A DNA stretch of 44,252 nucleotides from Microcaldota archaeon (lineage in GTDB: Archaea; Micrarchaeota; Micrarchaeia; Norongarragalinales; JACRGE01), in NCBI GenBank assembly GCA_016212465.1, contig JACRGE010000020.1, positions 1 through 44,252 of the forward strand, in the 5' to 3' direction. The translations under genes were made by a program, and so were the position numbers. The notes under the pieces were generated by a model. The model worked only from the letters and a program-made list of their open reading frames with translations, ran no database searches and had not been told where the DNA came from. Below, one piece after another: positions 19,175 through 27,499 of this stretch; positions within the stretch are counted from its first letter, which is position 1, and each line of letters begins with the position of its first letter.

Positions 19175-19344
19175 TCCGGTTCCTTCAACCCAAGGATTCT
19201 TTTAATTTTCTCCGTCAATCCTTTCTTTCTTTTTTTCTTTTCTGGCTCGAAGATTTCAATGAAATTGAATTCCGTTTCCGAAGGAGGCTTGCGCTCCTCG
19301 AACTGTTTCTCCTTCACTTCCAGCACGCGCGGTCTTTGATTCAT
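19171..19344 (-). CDS. Small protein in the Ubl operon: N-terminal PRVLEVKEK, C-terminal amphipathic basic helix
   Basis: MNQRPRVLEVKEKQFEERKPPSETEFNFIEIFEPEKKKRKKGLTEKIKRILGLKEPD; ATGA overlap with the preceding gene. Confidence 0.65.
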   Translation of the reverse strand: MNQRPRVLEVKEKQFEERKPPSETEFNFIEIFEPEKKKRKKGLTEKIKRILGLKEPD

Positions 19345-20009
19345 TTTTTCTCTTCTCTTTCGTCCATCCATATCGGAAGGATTTGTTGAACAATGCACTC
19401 TGCTAGTGTTTTGAGCATGAGTTCACCCATCAAACCCGCTTGTTTTGAAGCCTTTAAGTCTGCAGGGCGCAAACGACCAAGAAGCTTCTGAGCGCGTTCA
19501 TTCGAAATACCCCCAAAAGCTTCACGGATCTCTTGCTGTTTCCTTGCCAAAAGAGTCCCCCGCGAAGGGTCTTTGTAAATCACAGGTATTTCAATAGCAT
19601 ACTGGGGCCTGAAGGAAGGCGGGTATTTTATAGCATATGGGTCCGAAACGATATAATCATTGGGAAACTTAAGTTGATCGTGATCTTTTAGTGTAAAGGA
19701 AAATTTATTTGGTTTGCCCCCCTCTTTTGGTTTGAAACCGCAGTTGTGCAACGCAATAATTAACGCACCAGGATTTTCTTTGTGTAGCCTGCTAACCCAT
19801 CCCTTTTCTTCCTCTGACTGCCCTTCCATCCTCAAGAGTTTTTCAGGGGGGGCGTTCAAGAGGCGATAAAATAGTCCATATTCCCTCGGCAATTGCCTTA
19901 CTTGCACCTTATGGCCCCTTGACTGAAGTTCTCTGACCAAACGTCTGCCGAACAACGTTGCGCTCACTTCATTGGCGTGGGTTTTCGTAACCAAAATTAT
20001 TTTTGACAT
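19341..20009 (-). CDS. Putative zinc hydrolase resembling aspartoacylase/succinylglutamate desuccinylase (M14-like), copy 1
   Basis: KTHANEVSATLFGRRLVREL (HxxE), ALIIALHNCGF (third ligand His), YAIEIPVIY (Glu); starts 1 nt after the E2 stop. Confidence 0.55.
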   Translation of the reverse strand: MSKIILVTKTHANEVSATLFGRRLVRELQSRGHKVQVRQLPREYGLFYRLLNAPPEKLLRMEGQSEEEKGWVSRLHKENPGALIIALHNCGFKPKEGGKPNKFSFTLKDHDQLKFPNDYIVSDPYAIKYPPSFRPQYAIEIPVIYKDPSRGTLLARKQQEIREAFGGISNERAQKLLGRLRPADLKASKQAGLMGELMLKTLAECIVQQILPIWMDEREEKK

Positions 20010-20010
20010 T

Positions 20011-20472
20011 TCACACAATCCTAGGCTTTCTTTCAATTGATTTAGGCGTGCCTTTTTCCAGAGAAATGAAATATTCCGCCGCTTCCTTGTTTAAAGGATC
20101 CTTTGGGTTCGGGTTTTCGAGCAGCTGCTTCAAACCATCCGCAATGTTCTTGACGGAAACGGAAGGAGACCATAACTTAAGGAGTTGAATGCACACGAGC
20201 CCTTCCTTGGAAATGTTGGGATGAAAAATAGGGGTGGTCCAATAGACTTCAACGCCCCCAGCATAAGGAAATTCTCTCCTCAAGAGGATTCTTACCTCAT
20301 GCGTAAATCTTTTTTTTATTTCGTTGCCAGAGTTTTCAACCCCTTCTCCAACAAACCTTAGCCTATAATCCGTTTTTTCCTCGTTTACATTAAATGCTAC
20401 GCCGGATTTTTTCATTTCATCAAATTCGCTTTCCAATCTTCTCTTCCAAATCACCTCTGGGAGTTGGGGCAT
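20011..20472 (-). CDS. E2 ubiquitin-conjugating-like enzyme
   Basis: TTPIFHPNISKEGLVCIQLLKLWSPSVSVKNIADGLKQLLENPNPKDPLNKEAAEYF: HPN tripeptide, catalytic Cys 8 residues later, UBC fold pattern. Confidence 0.92.
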   Translation of the reverse strand: MPQLPEVIWKRRLESEFDEMKKSGVAFNVNEEKTDYRLRFVGEGVENSGNEIKKRFTHEVRILLRREFPYAGGVEVYWTTPIFHPNISKEGLVCIQLLKLWSPSVSVKNIADGLKQLLENPNPKDPLNKEAAEYFISLEKGTPKSIERKPRIV

Positions 20473-20473
20473 T

Positions 20474-20761
20474 TCATTCCCTCGCAATATTGGAAAAATT
20501 ACCCCCCGTTGGGTCGGGCATAAGCAAAAGAGTGTCGCCTTCCTTTAGCCCCGCGTCGCCGACTGTGAGTTCCGGGTTTAGAATCTTCTTATCCTGGGTT
20601 GCAAGCACGTGGCGGTCTTTTAGTTGCAGGCTTTCAGCCACGACTTCCAAAACAGCGCTTATCGTAAACGCGTTTTCTACTGCCACCACGATTTCCTTTC
20701 CTGAAGTAGCGTGGGAAACTATGACCGTGAACTCTCCTTCCTCCATCGCATCACCCCACAT
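20474..20761 (-). CDS. Ubiquitin-like modifier precursor (beta-grasp, internal Gly-Gly)
   Basis: FTVIVSHATSGKEIVVAVENAFTISAVLEVVAESLQLKDRHVLATQDKKILNPELTVGDAGLKEGDTLLLMPDPTGGNFSNIARE. Met at 20746 may be the true start. Confidence 0.88.
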   Translation of the reverse strand: MWGDAMEEGEFTVIVSHATSGKEIVVAVENAFTISAVLEVVAESLQLKDRHVLATQDKKILNPELTVGDAGLKEGDTLLLMPDPTGGNFSNIARE

Positions 20762-20824
20762 AATACTCCTAAAAAATTATTATAACTGCTGTTGAGTATA
20801 TCTATTGGCTGCAGTGGTGGTTCA

Positions 20825-21235
20825 GTGGGAGACAAGCCGAGGGTCGTAGAGTTGCGTGAAAAGAAGAAGGAAGAACCGCAGGAATCCCCTAGTGCACCAG
20901 TTGAAGAAAAACTAGAGGAAACACAAGCTCCAGAAGTCCCACCTCCGCCTCAAGAAAAACAAGAGCCACCCAAAAAACCAAAGGTACTCGAGGAACGGGA
21001 AGTTGTAGACTACTCTCTCTTGTTGCCAAAGGGGATTCATGAAGAGCCAGATATAGTTAGGAAGAAGAGGGAACAGGCATCGAAAGACGTTCTCCCCCTT
21101 CAAAGGAAGGAGTGGACTCCCAAAGAAATCGAGGATGCAAAAGAACTTGCTAAAAAGATTCATGCTGAAAAAGAAGAGAAAATGAATCCGCTGGAAAAAA
21201 TTGGAAGAAGAATAAAAGCATTTTTCAAAAGTTGA
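20825..21235 (+). CDS. Small charged protein in the Ubl locus sharing motifs with the 19171-19344 product
   Basis: GTG start candidate: VGDKPRVVELREKKKEEPQ...EEKMNPLEKIGRRIKAFFKS. Confidence 0.6.
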   Translation: MGDKPRVVELREKKKEEPQESPSAPVEEKLEETQAPEVPPPPQEKQEPPKKPKVLEEREVVDYSLLLPKGIHEEPDIVRKKREQASKDVLPLQRKEWTPKEIEDAKELAKKIHAEKEEKMNPLEKIGRRIKAFFKS

Positions 21236-21256
21236 TTTTGTTTCTTGGGCGACTGC

Positions 21257-21721
21257 ATGTACGACGTTTATTTGGCCAAGGCGGCTATTGAAAAAGCTGA
21301 CGCGCATAGTTTGAGGATGGCGGAAAAAAATTTGGAGGCCCTGGGTTTGTTGGTTGGTGATGCATTCCACTTTGAGGACCGGCAATGGGTCTTGGTAGAG
21401 GATTACCTGACTGCCCCAAACATCTCTTCTCCCGTTTCAGTCAGGTTCACTGAAGAGGCGCTTGCCGAGATAGCTGCCGATATAAGCAATAGGAAAGCAG
21501 GTAAGTTGATTGTGGGATGGTGCCATTCTCATCCAGGATATGGTTGTTTTCTCTCGTTACAGGACCTAGAAACCCAGCAAAAGTATTTTCCAGAGGAATT
21601 CCACATTGCAATGGTCATTGATCCAACCGGATGCGCAGGCAATAAATCACTTAAAAGAATATTCCGTTTAAAGAACGGTGGTTGTCACGAGGTTTCGTTT
21701 GCTGTATTTACAGAGAAGTGA
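21257..21721 (+). CDS. JAMM/MPN metalloprotease, Rpn11-like
   Basis: GWCHSHPGYGCFLSLQDLETQQKYF matches HxHx7Sx2D and the Rpn11 context. Confidence 0.92.
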   Translation: MYDVYLAKAAIEKADAHSLRMAEKNLEALGLLVGDAFHFEDRQWVLVEDYLTAPNISSPVSVRFTEEALAEIAADISNRKAGKLIVGWCHSHPGYGCFLSLQDLETQQKYFPEEFHIAMVIDPTGCAGNKSLKRIFRLKNGGCHEVSFAVFTEK

Positions 21722-22605
21722 TGGAAATGGAAGCTCCACAGCACAACGAGGTTAAACCCATTGGCGAAGCCATTTCAAAAAGTGAAGAAACAAGGTCGGA
21801 AAAAAAGAAGAAAACCAGAGTAGTTGCTCGGGCCAGGAAAAAAGGCGCGAGGATGCGCTTGGACCGCTTCGACAAAGACCTTCTTCACGCACTCTACACT
21901 GGAGAAAAGAATGCTCTGAAGATAGCTGAATGGATGAACGTTGATTTGGCGGAATTCAAGGAGAGGGTTAAAAAACTCATAAACAGAAAGCTCCTTGTTG
22001 AGGACGCCTCAGACTCAACTGTAATCCGGCTTGGGGTCAAGGGATACGATTTTTGTGTGTTAACGTTCAAGAAAAGAGATGAAAAAGCAGGTGCGAGGAC
22101 AGAAGAGGGACGCCAGAAAACACTTGATGTAGTGGCGGAACTCAAAGAAGGAAAGCTAGTTGAAAAAGAACCGGGTCCTGCAGAAACAGGGGTTCAGGAG
22201 GCAGCAAAAGAAACTCGTGAGGTGGCACAGTCTCAAGAGACGAAGGACAGAATAGACGTATTTGAGGCGTTTGAGAAATACGGCCCAAAAGAAACGAAGG
22301 AAACGCCTAAGAAGCAAGAACAAAAACAACCAGAACCGCCCCCGAGTGTTGAGCTCATGAAACCGCTTGTGGTGGATGGAAAGGAAAAATGCGAGTTATG
22401 CAAGACGGAATTCAAGACAACAGTTGGACGGGCCAGTAACCCTAAATACGGCCATTGCTTTTGTGGAGCGGCTTATCACCGGGACTGCTATGAGGCATCG
22501 CTTGATAGTGGAGGTTATTGCGTGCGCTGCGGGAAGAAACTAAAACTGCTTTTAAACAAACAAAGCGAGGAAGCGGTGAAAGACATAAAGCCTCTCTTCG
22601 ATTAA
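21721..22605 (+). CDS. Winged-helix plus RING-like zinc domain protein (putative E3)
   Basis: wHTH-like RFDKDLLHALYTGEKNALKIAEWMNVDLAEFKERVKKLINRKLLVE; C-terminal C-x2-C-x18-C-x-C-x4-H-x2-C-x10-C-x2-C; start overlaps the JAMM stop. Confidence 0.75.
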   Translation: MEMEAPQHNEVKPIGEAISKSEETRSEKKKKTRVVARARKKGARMRLDRFDKDLLHALYTGEKNALKIAEWMNVDLAEFKERVKKLINRKLLVEDASDSTVIRLGVKGYDFCVLTFKKRDEKAGARTEEGRQKTLDVVAELKEGKLVEKEPGPAETGVQEAAKETREVAQSQETKDRIDVFEAFEKYGPKETKETPKKQEQKQPEPPPSVELMKPLVVDGKEKCELCKTEFKTTVGRASNPKYGHCFCGAAYHRDCYEASLDSGGYCVRCGKKLKLLLNKQSEEAVKDIKPLFD

Positions 22606-22624
22606 AGCCAGTACTGAATGAGAA

Positions 22625-23236
22625 TTATGCGGGGCAGATTTCAGCAATCTTTTCAGCAAACGCCTTCAATTCGTTGTAAGATATTCGTTTGCTGTCTATC
22701 TCTGTTATGAGGAAGATCATTGCGCTGTCGCAAGGCACGTTCAGTTTCGTGGATTCTGCCGGCGTATCTTCCTCTTCTTTGGAGTAGAATGCTTGCCTTC
22801 CATCAATCTCCAACACGTAACTGCTTGGGAAAATGGCGCCCAAGGACTGTCCCTCGTCTTCTGTAGCTTTTCTTAACGTGAACTTGTAGCTTACGTGCGT
22901 AAGGTTTTCTACCGTGCTAGTCTCCCCCTCATAATACGTTACATATGACGGACTTGTGAATGAAACCTTTTGAAAGACTACTCTATTTTTAAAAACATTT
23001 GCAAAATATTCGTTTACTGTGCGTTCAAACCGTTCCTTGATACCCCCCAAGCCTGCTTCTGTAGTAGTGCTCGTAACAACTTCGGTGGTGGTCGTAGTCT
23101 GTTGGATTGTTGTTGTAGTCAGAATTTCAGTTGTAGTTGTAAATACGGTCGTGGACGTCTGCATCCTCTCGGGTTGTTTCAAGCAACCAAACAGCAACAA
23201 ACTCAAAACCAGGATTCCAAGGAATACTCTCTTCAT
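22625..23236 (-). CDS. Lipoprotein with Thr-rich linker
   Basis: MKRVFLGILVLSLLLFGC lipobox followed by TSTTVFTTTTEILTTTTIQQTTTTTEVVTSTTTE. Confidence 0.75.
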   Translation of the reverse strand: MKRVFLGILVLSLLLFGCLKQPERMQTSTTVFTTTTEILTTTTIQQTTTTTEVVTSTTTEAGLGGIKERFERTVNEYFANVFKNRVVFQKVSFTSPSYVTYYEGETSTVENLTHVSYKFTLRKATEDEGQSLGAIFPSSYVLEIDGRQAFYSKEEEDTPAESTKLNVPCDSAMIFLITEIDSKRISYNELKAFAEKIAEICPA

Positions 23237-23440
23237 TTTCCCGCCCCATTCATCTTTACTTCTATCTTCTTAATAAATATTTTCTACTGGGCTAGGGCGT
23301 CTAATAATTCATCAGATCCCATACTGTTGATTTACGCGCACGTTGGAGATTTTTTGTTTAACTCGTAGGCTTACAACCTCAAACTAAAACAACAAAGCCA
23401 AAGGTGCAAGAAAAACCCATTTACTATACAACCCCCCAGG

Positions 23441-24205
23441 CTATAAATGGACTGGGCAGCCCCTTCTCTTGATCACCTCATAGACTCTAAACTCTTCAGT
23501 CGAGCCGTTGTAGAATAAGTATCGTCCTACCAGCGTGTTTTTTTCAGGCATTCCCAAAGCAAGCTTTACAAACTCGTTTGCTTGGACCCCTGCGATTACG
23601 TTGTTCGTGGTTGAAAGAGCGGGCGTCTTTGGGTCTAGGAAATCAAGGGGTTCACCTTTGCAGGAGTATTTCTTCCACATTCCCTTGTAGTCTTCTTCGC
23701 TTACAGAACATTCAATGCAAGAAGAAGGCGCTTTCGTCACCTGAACTTTTCCCATCAAGCCATTTATGCCTGCGTCGATGAGGGCGGCTTTGGCGTAGCA
23801 GTGTGCGTTCAAGTGAAGCCTAGCACCCAAGCTGTCAAGGCAACTGAATGCAAAGCCGAATCCTTCATAAAATTCTTCAGGTAGTTCCTCAATTTTTTTC
23901 AAGATTGGTGCAATTGTTGCTCGAGGGTTTATCAAGACTGCCTTTTCAGCGATCACTTCCGCCTTCGTTTTTCCTACGTCACTCGCCTCGAAGAAAATGC
24001 ACCTGTTCAGGTTCGCCGCCTCAACTGAATCGAAGTCCACTAACGTGATGTTGTTGACGCCCGCCTGCAGCAACAGTTTTACTACTTCGTTCCCTAAGGC
24101 GCCTGCTCCGACTACTAGAACCCGTTGCTCACTGATTCTTTCTTGGTTCCAACCAGTAATTCTCTTCTGCCTATCGTAAACCTCTTCGTTCAACCTTGAA
24201 ATCAT
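23441..24205 (-). CDS. E1-like ubiquitin-activating enzyme (ThiF/MoeB/UBA family)
   Basis: VLVVGAGALGNEVVKLLLQAGVNNITLVDFDSVEAANLNRCIFFEASDVGKTKAEV; SCLDSLGARLHLN. Confidence 0.92.
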   Translation of the reverse strand: MISRLNEEVYDRQKRITGWNQERISEQRVLVVGAGALGNEVVKLLLQAGVNNITLVDFDSVEAANLNRCIFFEASDVGKTKAEVIAEKAVLINPRATIAPILKKIEELPEEFYEGFGFAFSCLDSLGARLHLNAHCYAKAALIDAGINGLMGKVQVTKAPSSCIECSVSEEDYKGMWKKYSCKGEPLDFLDPKTPALSTTNNVIAGVQANEFVKLALGMPEKNTLVGRYLFYNGSTEEFRVYEVIKRRGCPVHL

Positions 24206-24861
24206 TTTCTCCTCCCTTTCAAAAACTTTGGCAAAATATCTTCGTGAATGCCTTCTACAATCGCTTCCTCCATCTTCTCACCCATCAAACCTGCCTCCCG
24301 ACTAGCTTTTATGTCAACCGTTTTCAAATATTCATCAAGTAACGCTTCGGTCTCAATTCTTTCAAAGGAACGAAACCTTGATTTCAATGCCTCAAACAAT
24401 GTCCTTCTTTTCTCTTCAAGTCGTGTAGGAATCCTGTATACTGCAGGAATTTCTATATTTGCATGCACTTCGCCGCGTATTTCTGGTACTCCAAGAAGCC
24501 ACGCGGGGTTTTTTCCAGCTATTGCAGCTATTGTATCGCCTTTCTGTAGTTTTATTTTTCCACCCAGTTTTTCACTTGGTTCAGGAACATAAACAAAATT
24601 GTGGATGCCAATAACAATTGCATCAGGATTATCTTTTTTGATTTTTTCAAACCAATTTCTTTCTCTTTGTGATATATACTTAACATAAGGCCGCCTTGGA
24701 GTTGCAGAAAGCAATCTCTTTAAAACGCTGTGTCTGTAAGGAAATGTTTTAAGTTCAACCTCGTGCCCCCGCTTCTCAAGTCCAGCCACAATCCCCTTGG
24801 AGGATATTGTTGCGCTGGCTTCATTCGGGTGGTTTTTTCGAACGAGGATTATCTTCGCCAT
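24202..24861 (-). CDS. Putative zinc hydrolase resembling aspartoacylase/succinylglutamate desuccinylase, copy 2
   Basis: MAKIILVRKNHPNEASATISS..., AIVIGIHNFVYVP, ANIEIPAVY, DIKASREAGLMGEKM; paralog of 19341-20009; overlaps the E1 start. Confidence 0.55.
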   Translation of the reverse strand: MAKIILVRKNHPNEASATISSKGIVAGLEKRGHEVELKTFPYRHSVLKRLLSATPRRPYVKYISQRERNWFEKIKKDNPDAIVIGIHNFVYVPEPSEKLGGKIKLQKGDTIAAIAGKNPAWLLGVPEIRGEVHANIEIPAVYRIPTRLEEKRRTLFEALKSRFRSFERIETEALLDEYLKTVDIKASREAGLMGEKMEEAIVEGIHEDILPKFLKGRRK

Positions 24862-24876
24862 TTCAGGAGCCCCCTT

Positions 24877-25583
24877 TCACGACTCACCAAGTTTCACTTT
24901 CAGCCATTTCTCAAACCATTTTATGATGCGAGACTGTCTTTCCTTCTCATGCATTTCATCGGAGAAATTGTGGTCCGCTCCCTTGATTTCAACGAGTTCC
25001 TTGGGTTCGTTGGCTACTTCAAACAATTTTCTAGCATGCTCAATTGGAATGAGCTCGTCGTTGGTTCCGTGGATTATGAGTAGGGGGCAATTTATTTTTT
25101 GATTGCATCCACTGTGCTGGTGTGCTTCGCGTCCTTCACCAAATAATGGAGTGCTCTGTCGGGATCAAAATAGACCACAGGACATACTGCTGCAAGTGCT
25201 TTAATCCTTTTGTCCTTGCTTGCCCCTATTATACAGGTTGCGCCTCCAAGACTGTTTCCTGAAGCTCCGATCCTCTCTCCATCCACCAACGCATCCGCTT
25301 GAATGAAATCAATGGCGTGTTTCAAGTCATCTATTTGTCCTTCAAGCTTTTTTTCCTCAAACCTGCCCTCGCTTTCGCCGCTTCCAGTGAAATCAAACCG
25401 CAGCACGACGAATCCCCTTTCCGCCAGTTTTTCAGCAAGCTTGATTCTTTCAGGCGAGTCTTTGCTGCTGCCGAAGCCATGGCAGAGCACTACAGTCGGG
25501 AACGGACCATTCCTCCTAGGAATATGCAGCACTCCCGCCAGCGTGAGCCCACGGCTGTTTTTAAAAAATACTTTTTTTATCAT
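24877..25583 (-). pseudogene. Alpha/beta hydrolase interrupted by an apparent frameshift at the A6 run (plus-strand T run 25095-25100)
   Basis: Frame 1: MIKKVFFKNSRGLTLAGVL...GNSLGGATC...DAIKK*. Shifted frame continues KINCPLLIIHGTNDELIPIEHARKLFEVANEPKELVEIKGADHNFSDEMHEKERQSRIIKWFEKWLKVKLGES*. Confidence 0.8.
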
Positions 25584-25647
25584 TTTACCAAATGTTTTAC
25601 TTTGTGAAATTATTTTATTCCTTCGTTGCCTTTTATATTTGGTTCGC

Positions 25648-26445
25648 ATGCCCATCATATTCTATTCTACTCAGGACGCCGCAGGCTCCAATATAGCTAA
25701 AGCACTGGTGGAAAACCACGGGTTTGAAGAAAGGGAGCTGGAAATGGGTTTTTTTGTTTGGGACGCGAAAGGAATCAAGCTCGTGCAGGTTGAAGATAAA
25801 ACCGTTGATTCTGGAAACCTAAGCCATTTCTTTTCATCCGACTTGTTCGTGTTCGCCTCGAGGCACAGCTCGGAGAGCGGAAAACCGTGTCTTACAGTCC
25901 ACGCGCCAGGAAACTGGAATGCTAACGCGGAAGTGGGAGGAAACCCCAAGGAACTCGCGTTGACGAGCGCGAAGGCAATCAAATGCGCTTTTGTATTCTT
26001 GAGTGAAAACAGGCTTGAGGGATTCGATCCCTTTCTGGAGTGCTCTCACCACGGTCCGACCGCGCTGAAGCATCCATGCATCTTCATCGAAGTGGGCAGT
26101 ACTGAAAAGGAATGGAATAACGAGGCTGCAGTGGAATTGGTTTCGGAAGCAGTTCTTCACGTATGCAGGAATTACGAGCGGGAAGCAGGGAAAGTGTCCT
26201 TGGGATTTGGCGGGGGTCATTACTGTCCCTGCTTTGGAAAACTGGAGGGAGAGTACGCATTTTCGCACGTTGCGCCCAAATATGTTTTGGACGGAATTGA
26301 AAAGGAGCTGGTGGCTCAAGCAGTTGAAAAAACCGTTGAAGATGTGGAGTTGGCAGTGATAGATGGAAAAGGCACCACGAAGGAGCAGAGGAACAAGCTG
26401 GTGCAGGTGTTTGAAGAGCTTGGCTTAAAATGGGAAAAGAGGTGA
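25648..26445 (+). CDS. dtdA: Archaeal-type D-aminoacyl-tRNA deacylase
   Basis: MPIIFYSTQDAAGSNIAKALVEN...GNPKELALTSAKAIKCAF...ECSHHGPTALKHPCIFIEVGSTEKEW...GFGGGHYCPCF. Confidence 0.92.
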   Translation: MPIIFYSTQDAAGSNIAKALVENHGFEERELEMGFFVWDAKGIKLVQVEDKTVDSGNLSHFFSSDLFVFASRHSSESGKPCLTVHAPGNWNANAEVGGNPKELALTSAKAIKCAFVFLSENRLEGFDPFLECSHHGPTALKHPCIFIEVGSTEKEWNNEAAVELVSEAVLHVCRNYEREAGKVSLGFGGGHYCPCFGKLEGEYAFSHVAPKYVLDGIEKELVAQAVEKTVEDVELAVIDGKGTTKEQRNKLVQVFEELGLKWEKR

Positions 26446-26452
26446 GCTGCAA

Positions 26453-27037
26453 ATGGCCGTTTGGCTCGCGTTGCTGGTCTTGAACTTGATCGTATTCCTA
26501 TTGGAAATCATGTTCGGCGGTTCTTTTTTGGCGCTTTTCTCATTTACGCCTGCACACGCTCTTCTGATGCCCTGGACGTTCCTAACTTCGGCCTTCCTCC
26601 ACTATGATTTCACGCACATTTTTTTTAACATGTTTGCTTTGTTCATGTTCGGTCCATTGCTTGAACATAAGCTAGGAAGCAAGAGGTTTCTTCTCCTCTA
26701 TATTGCAGCAGGCATCGCTGGAAACCTCACGTTTTTTCTTACCGCCTACGATCCCTCTGTTGCAGGCTTAGGTGCAAGCGGTGCGATCTTCGGAATACTC
26801 GGTTGCCTTGCGGTTCTGGAGCCGAACCTCCTGGTGTTCTTCTTCGGTCTCATGCCGCTTCCATTGTGGACTGCCGCGTTATTTTGGATCTTCCTCGAGT
26901 ATTCAGCTTCCTTCAACCCCACTTCACCAATAGGGCACTGGGCGCACCTCGGCGGGATTTTCTTCGGGCTCGCCTACGGGTTTTACCTGAAGGGAAGGGT
27001 GAAGGGCCTCATTGAGCAGTATGAAATCAAATACTGA
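26453..27037 (+). CDS. Rhomboid family intramembrane serine protease
   Basis: HYDFTHIFFNMFALFMFGPLLE, GLGASGAIFGI, HWAHLGGIFFGLAYGF. Confidence 0.92.
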   Translation: MAVWLALLVLNLIVFLLEIMFGGSFLALFSFTPAHALLMPWTFLTSAFLHYDFTHIFFNMFALFMFGPLLEHKLGSKRFLLLYIAAGIAGNLTFFLTAYDPSVAGLGASGAIFGILGCLAVLEPNLLVFFFGLMPLPLWTAALFWIFLEYSASFNPTSPIGHWAHLGGIFFGLAYGFYLKGRVKGLIEQYEIKY

Positions 27038-27499
27038 CCCCGCACTAATCACGCGTTGAATACGATTACTTCTATGTTCTATGATTACCTGTGCGTCTGA
27101 AATTTGAATGCAGGATTATTTTCACTTGCATAATATTTCTTAGTGCGTCCGCATTATATTTTTTTAAATTCCGAGCTTGCCCACATCAAAAACCCTTGGA
27201 CCGTTTCGAATGCTCTTGAGAAGCCCTCAATTTCACCGCATAGCTTTTCCGCCCCAACATTCTTTCTGAACCTGCCCCCATCATTAATCACCGGCTGGTT
27301 TTGAGCTGTCCCTTCAAATGTTTGCGGTTTCCTTTCCTTCTTCAACATTTGAAAATCACCTGAAAACACCCCCTTTACATTGCTTTTACAATACTTTTAC
27401 CTGTAAAAGACATTCGGCTTTTTAGCCGTTTATGAATTTCTTACGGAATTTTACGCGTCTTTTATATTAGTGGAAGAAAGCCGAAATCTTTTTATATGG

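Noticed and set aside
27154-27369. 71-aa minus ORF
   Set aside because: Possible small gene (MLKKERKPQTFEGTAQNQPVINDGGRF...) but no family or strong start support; left unannotated.
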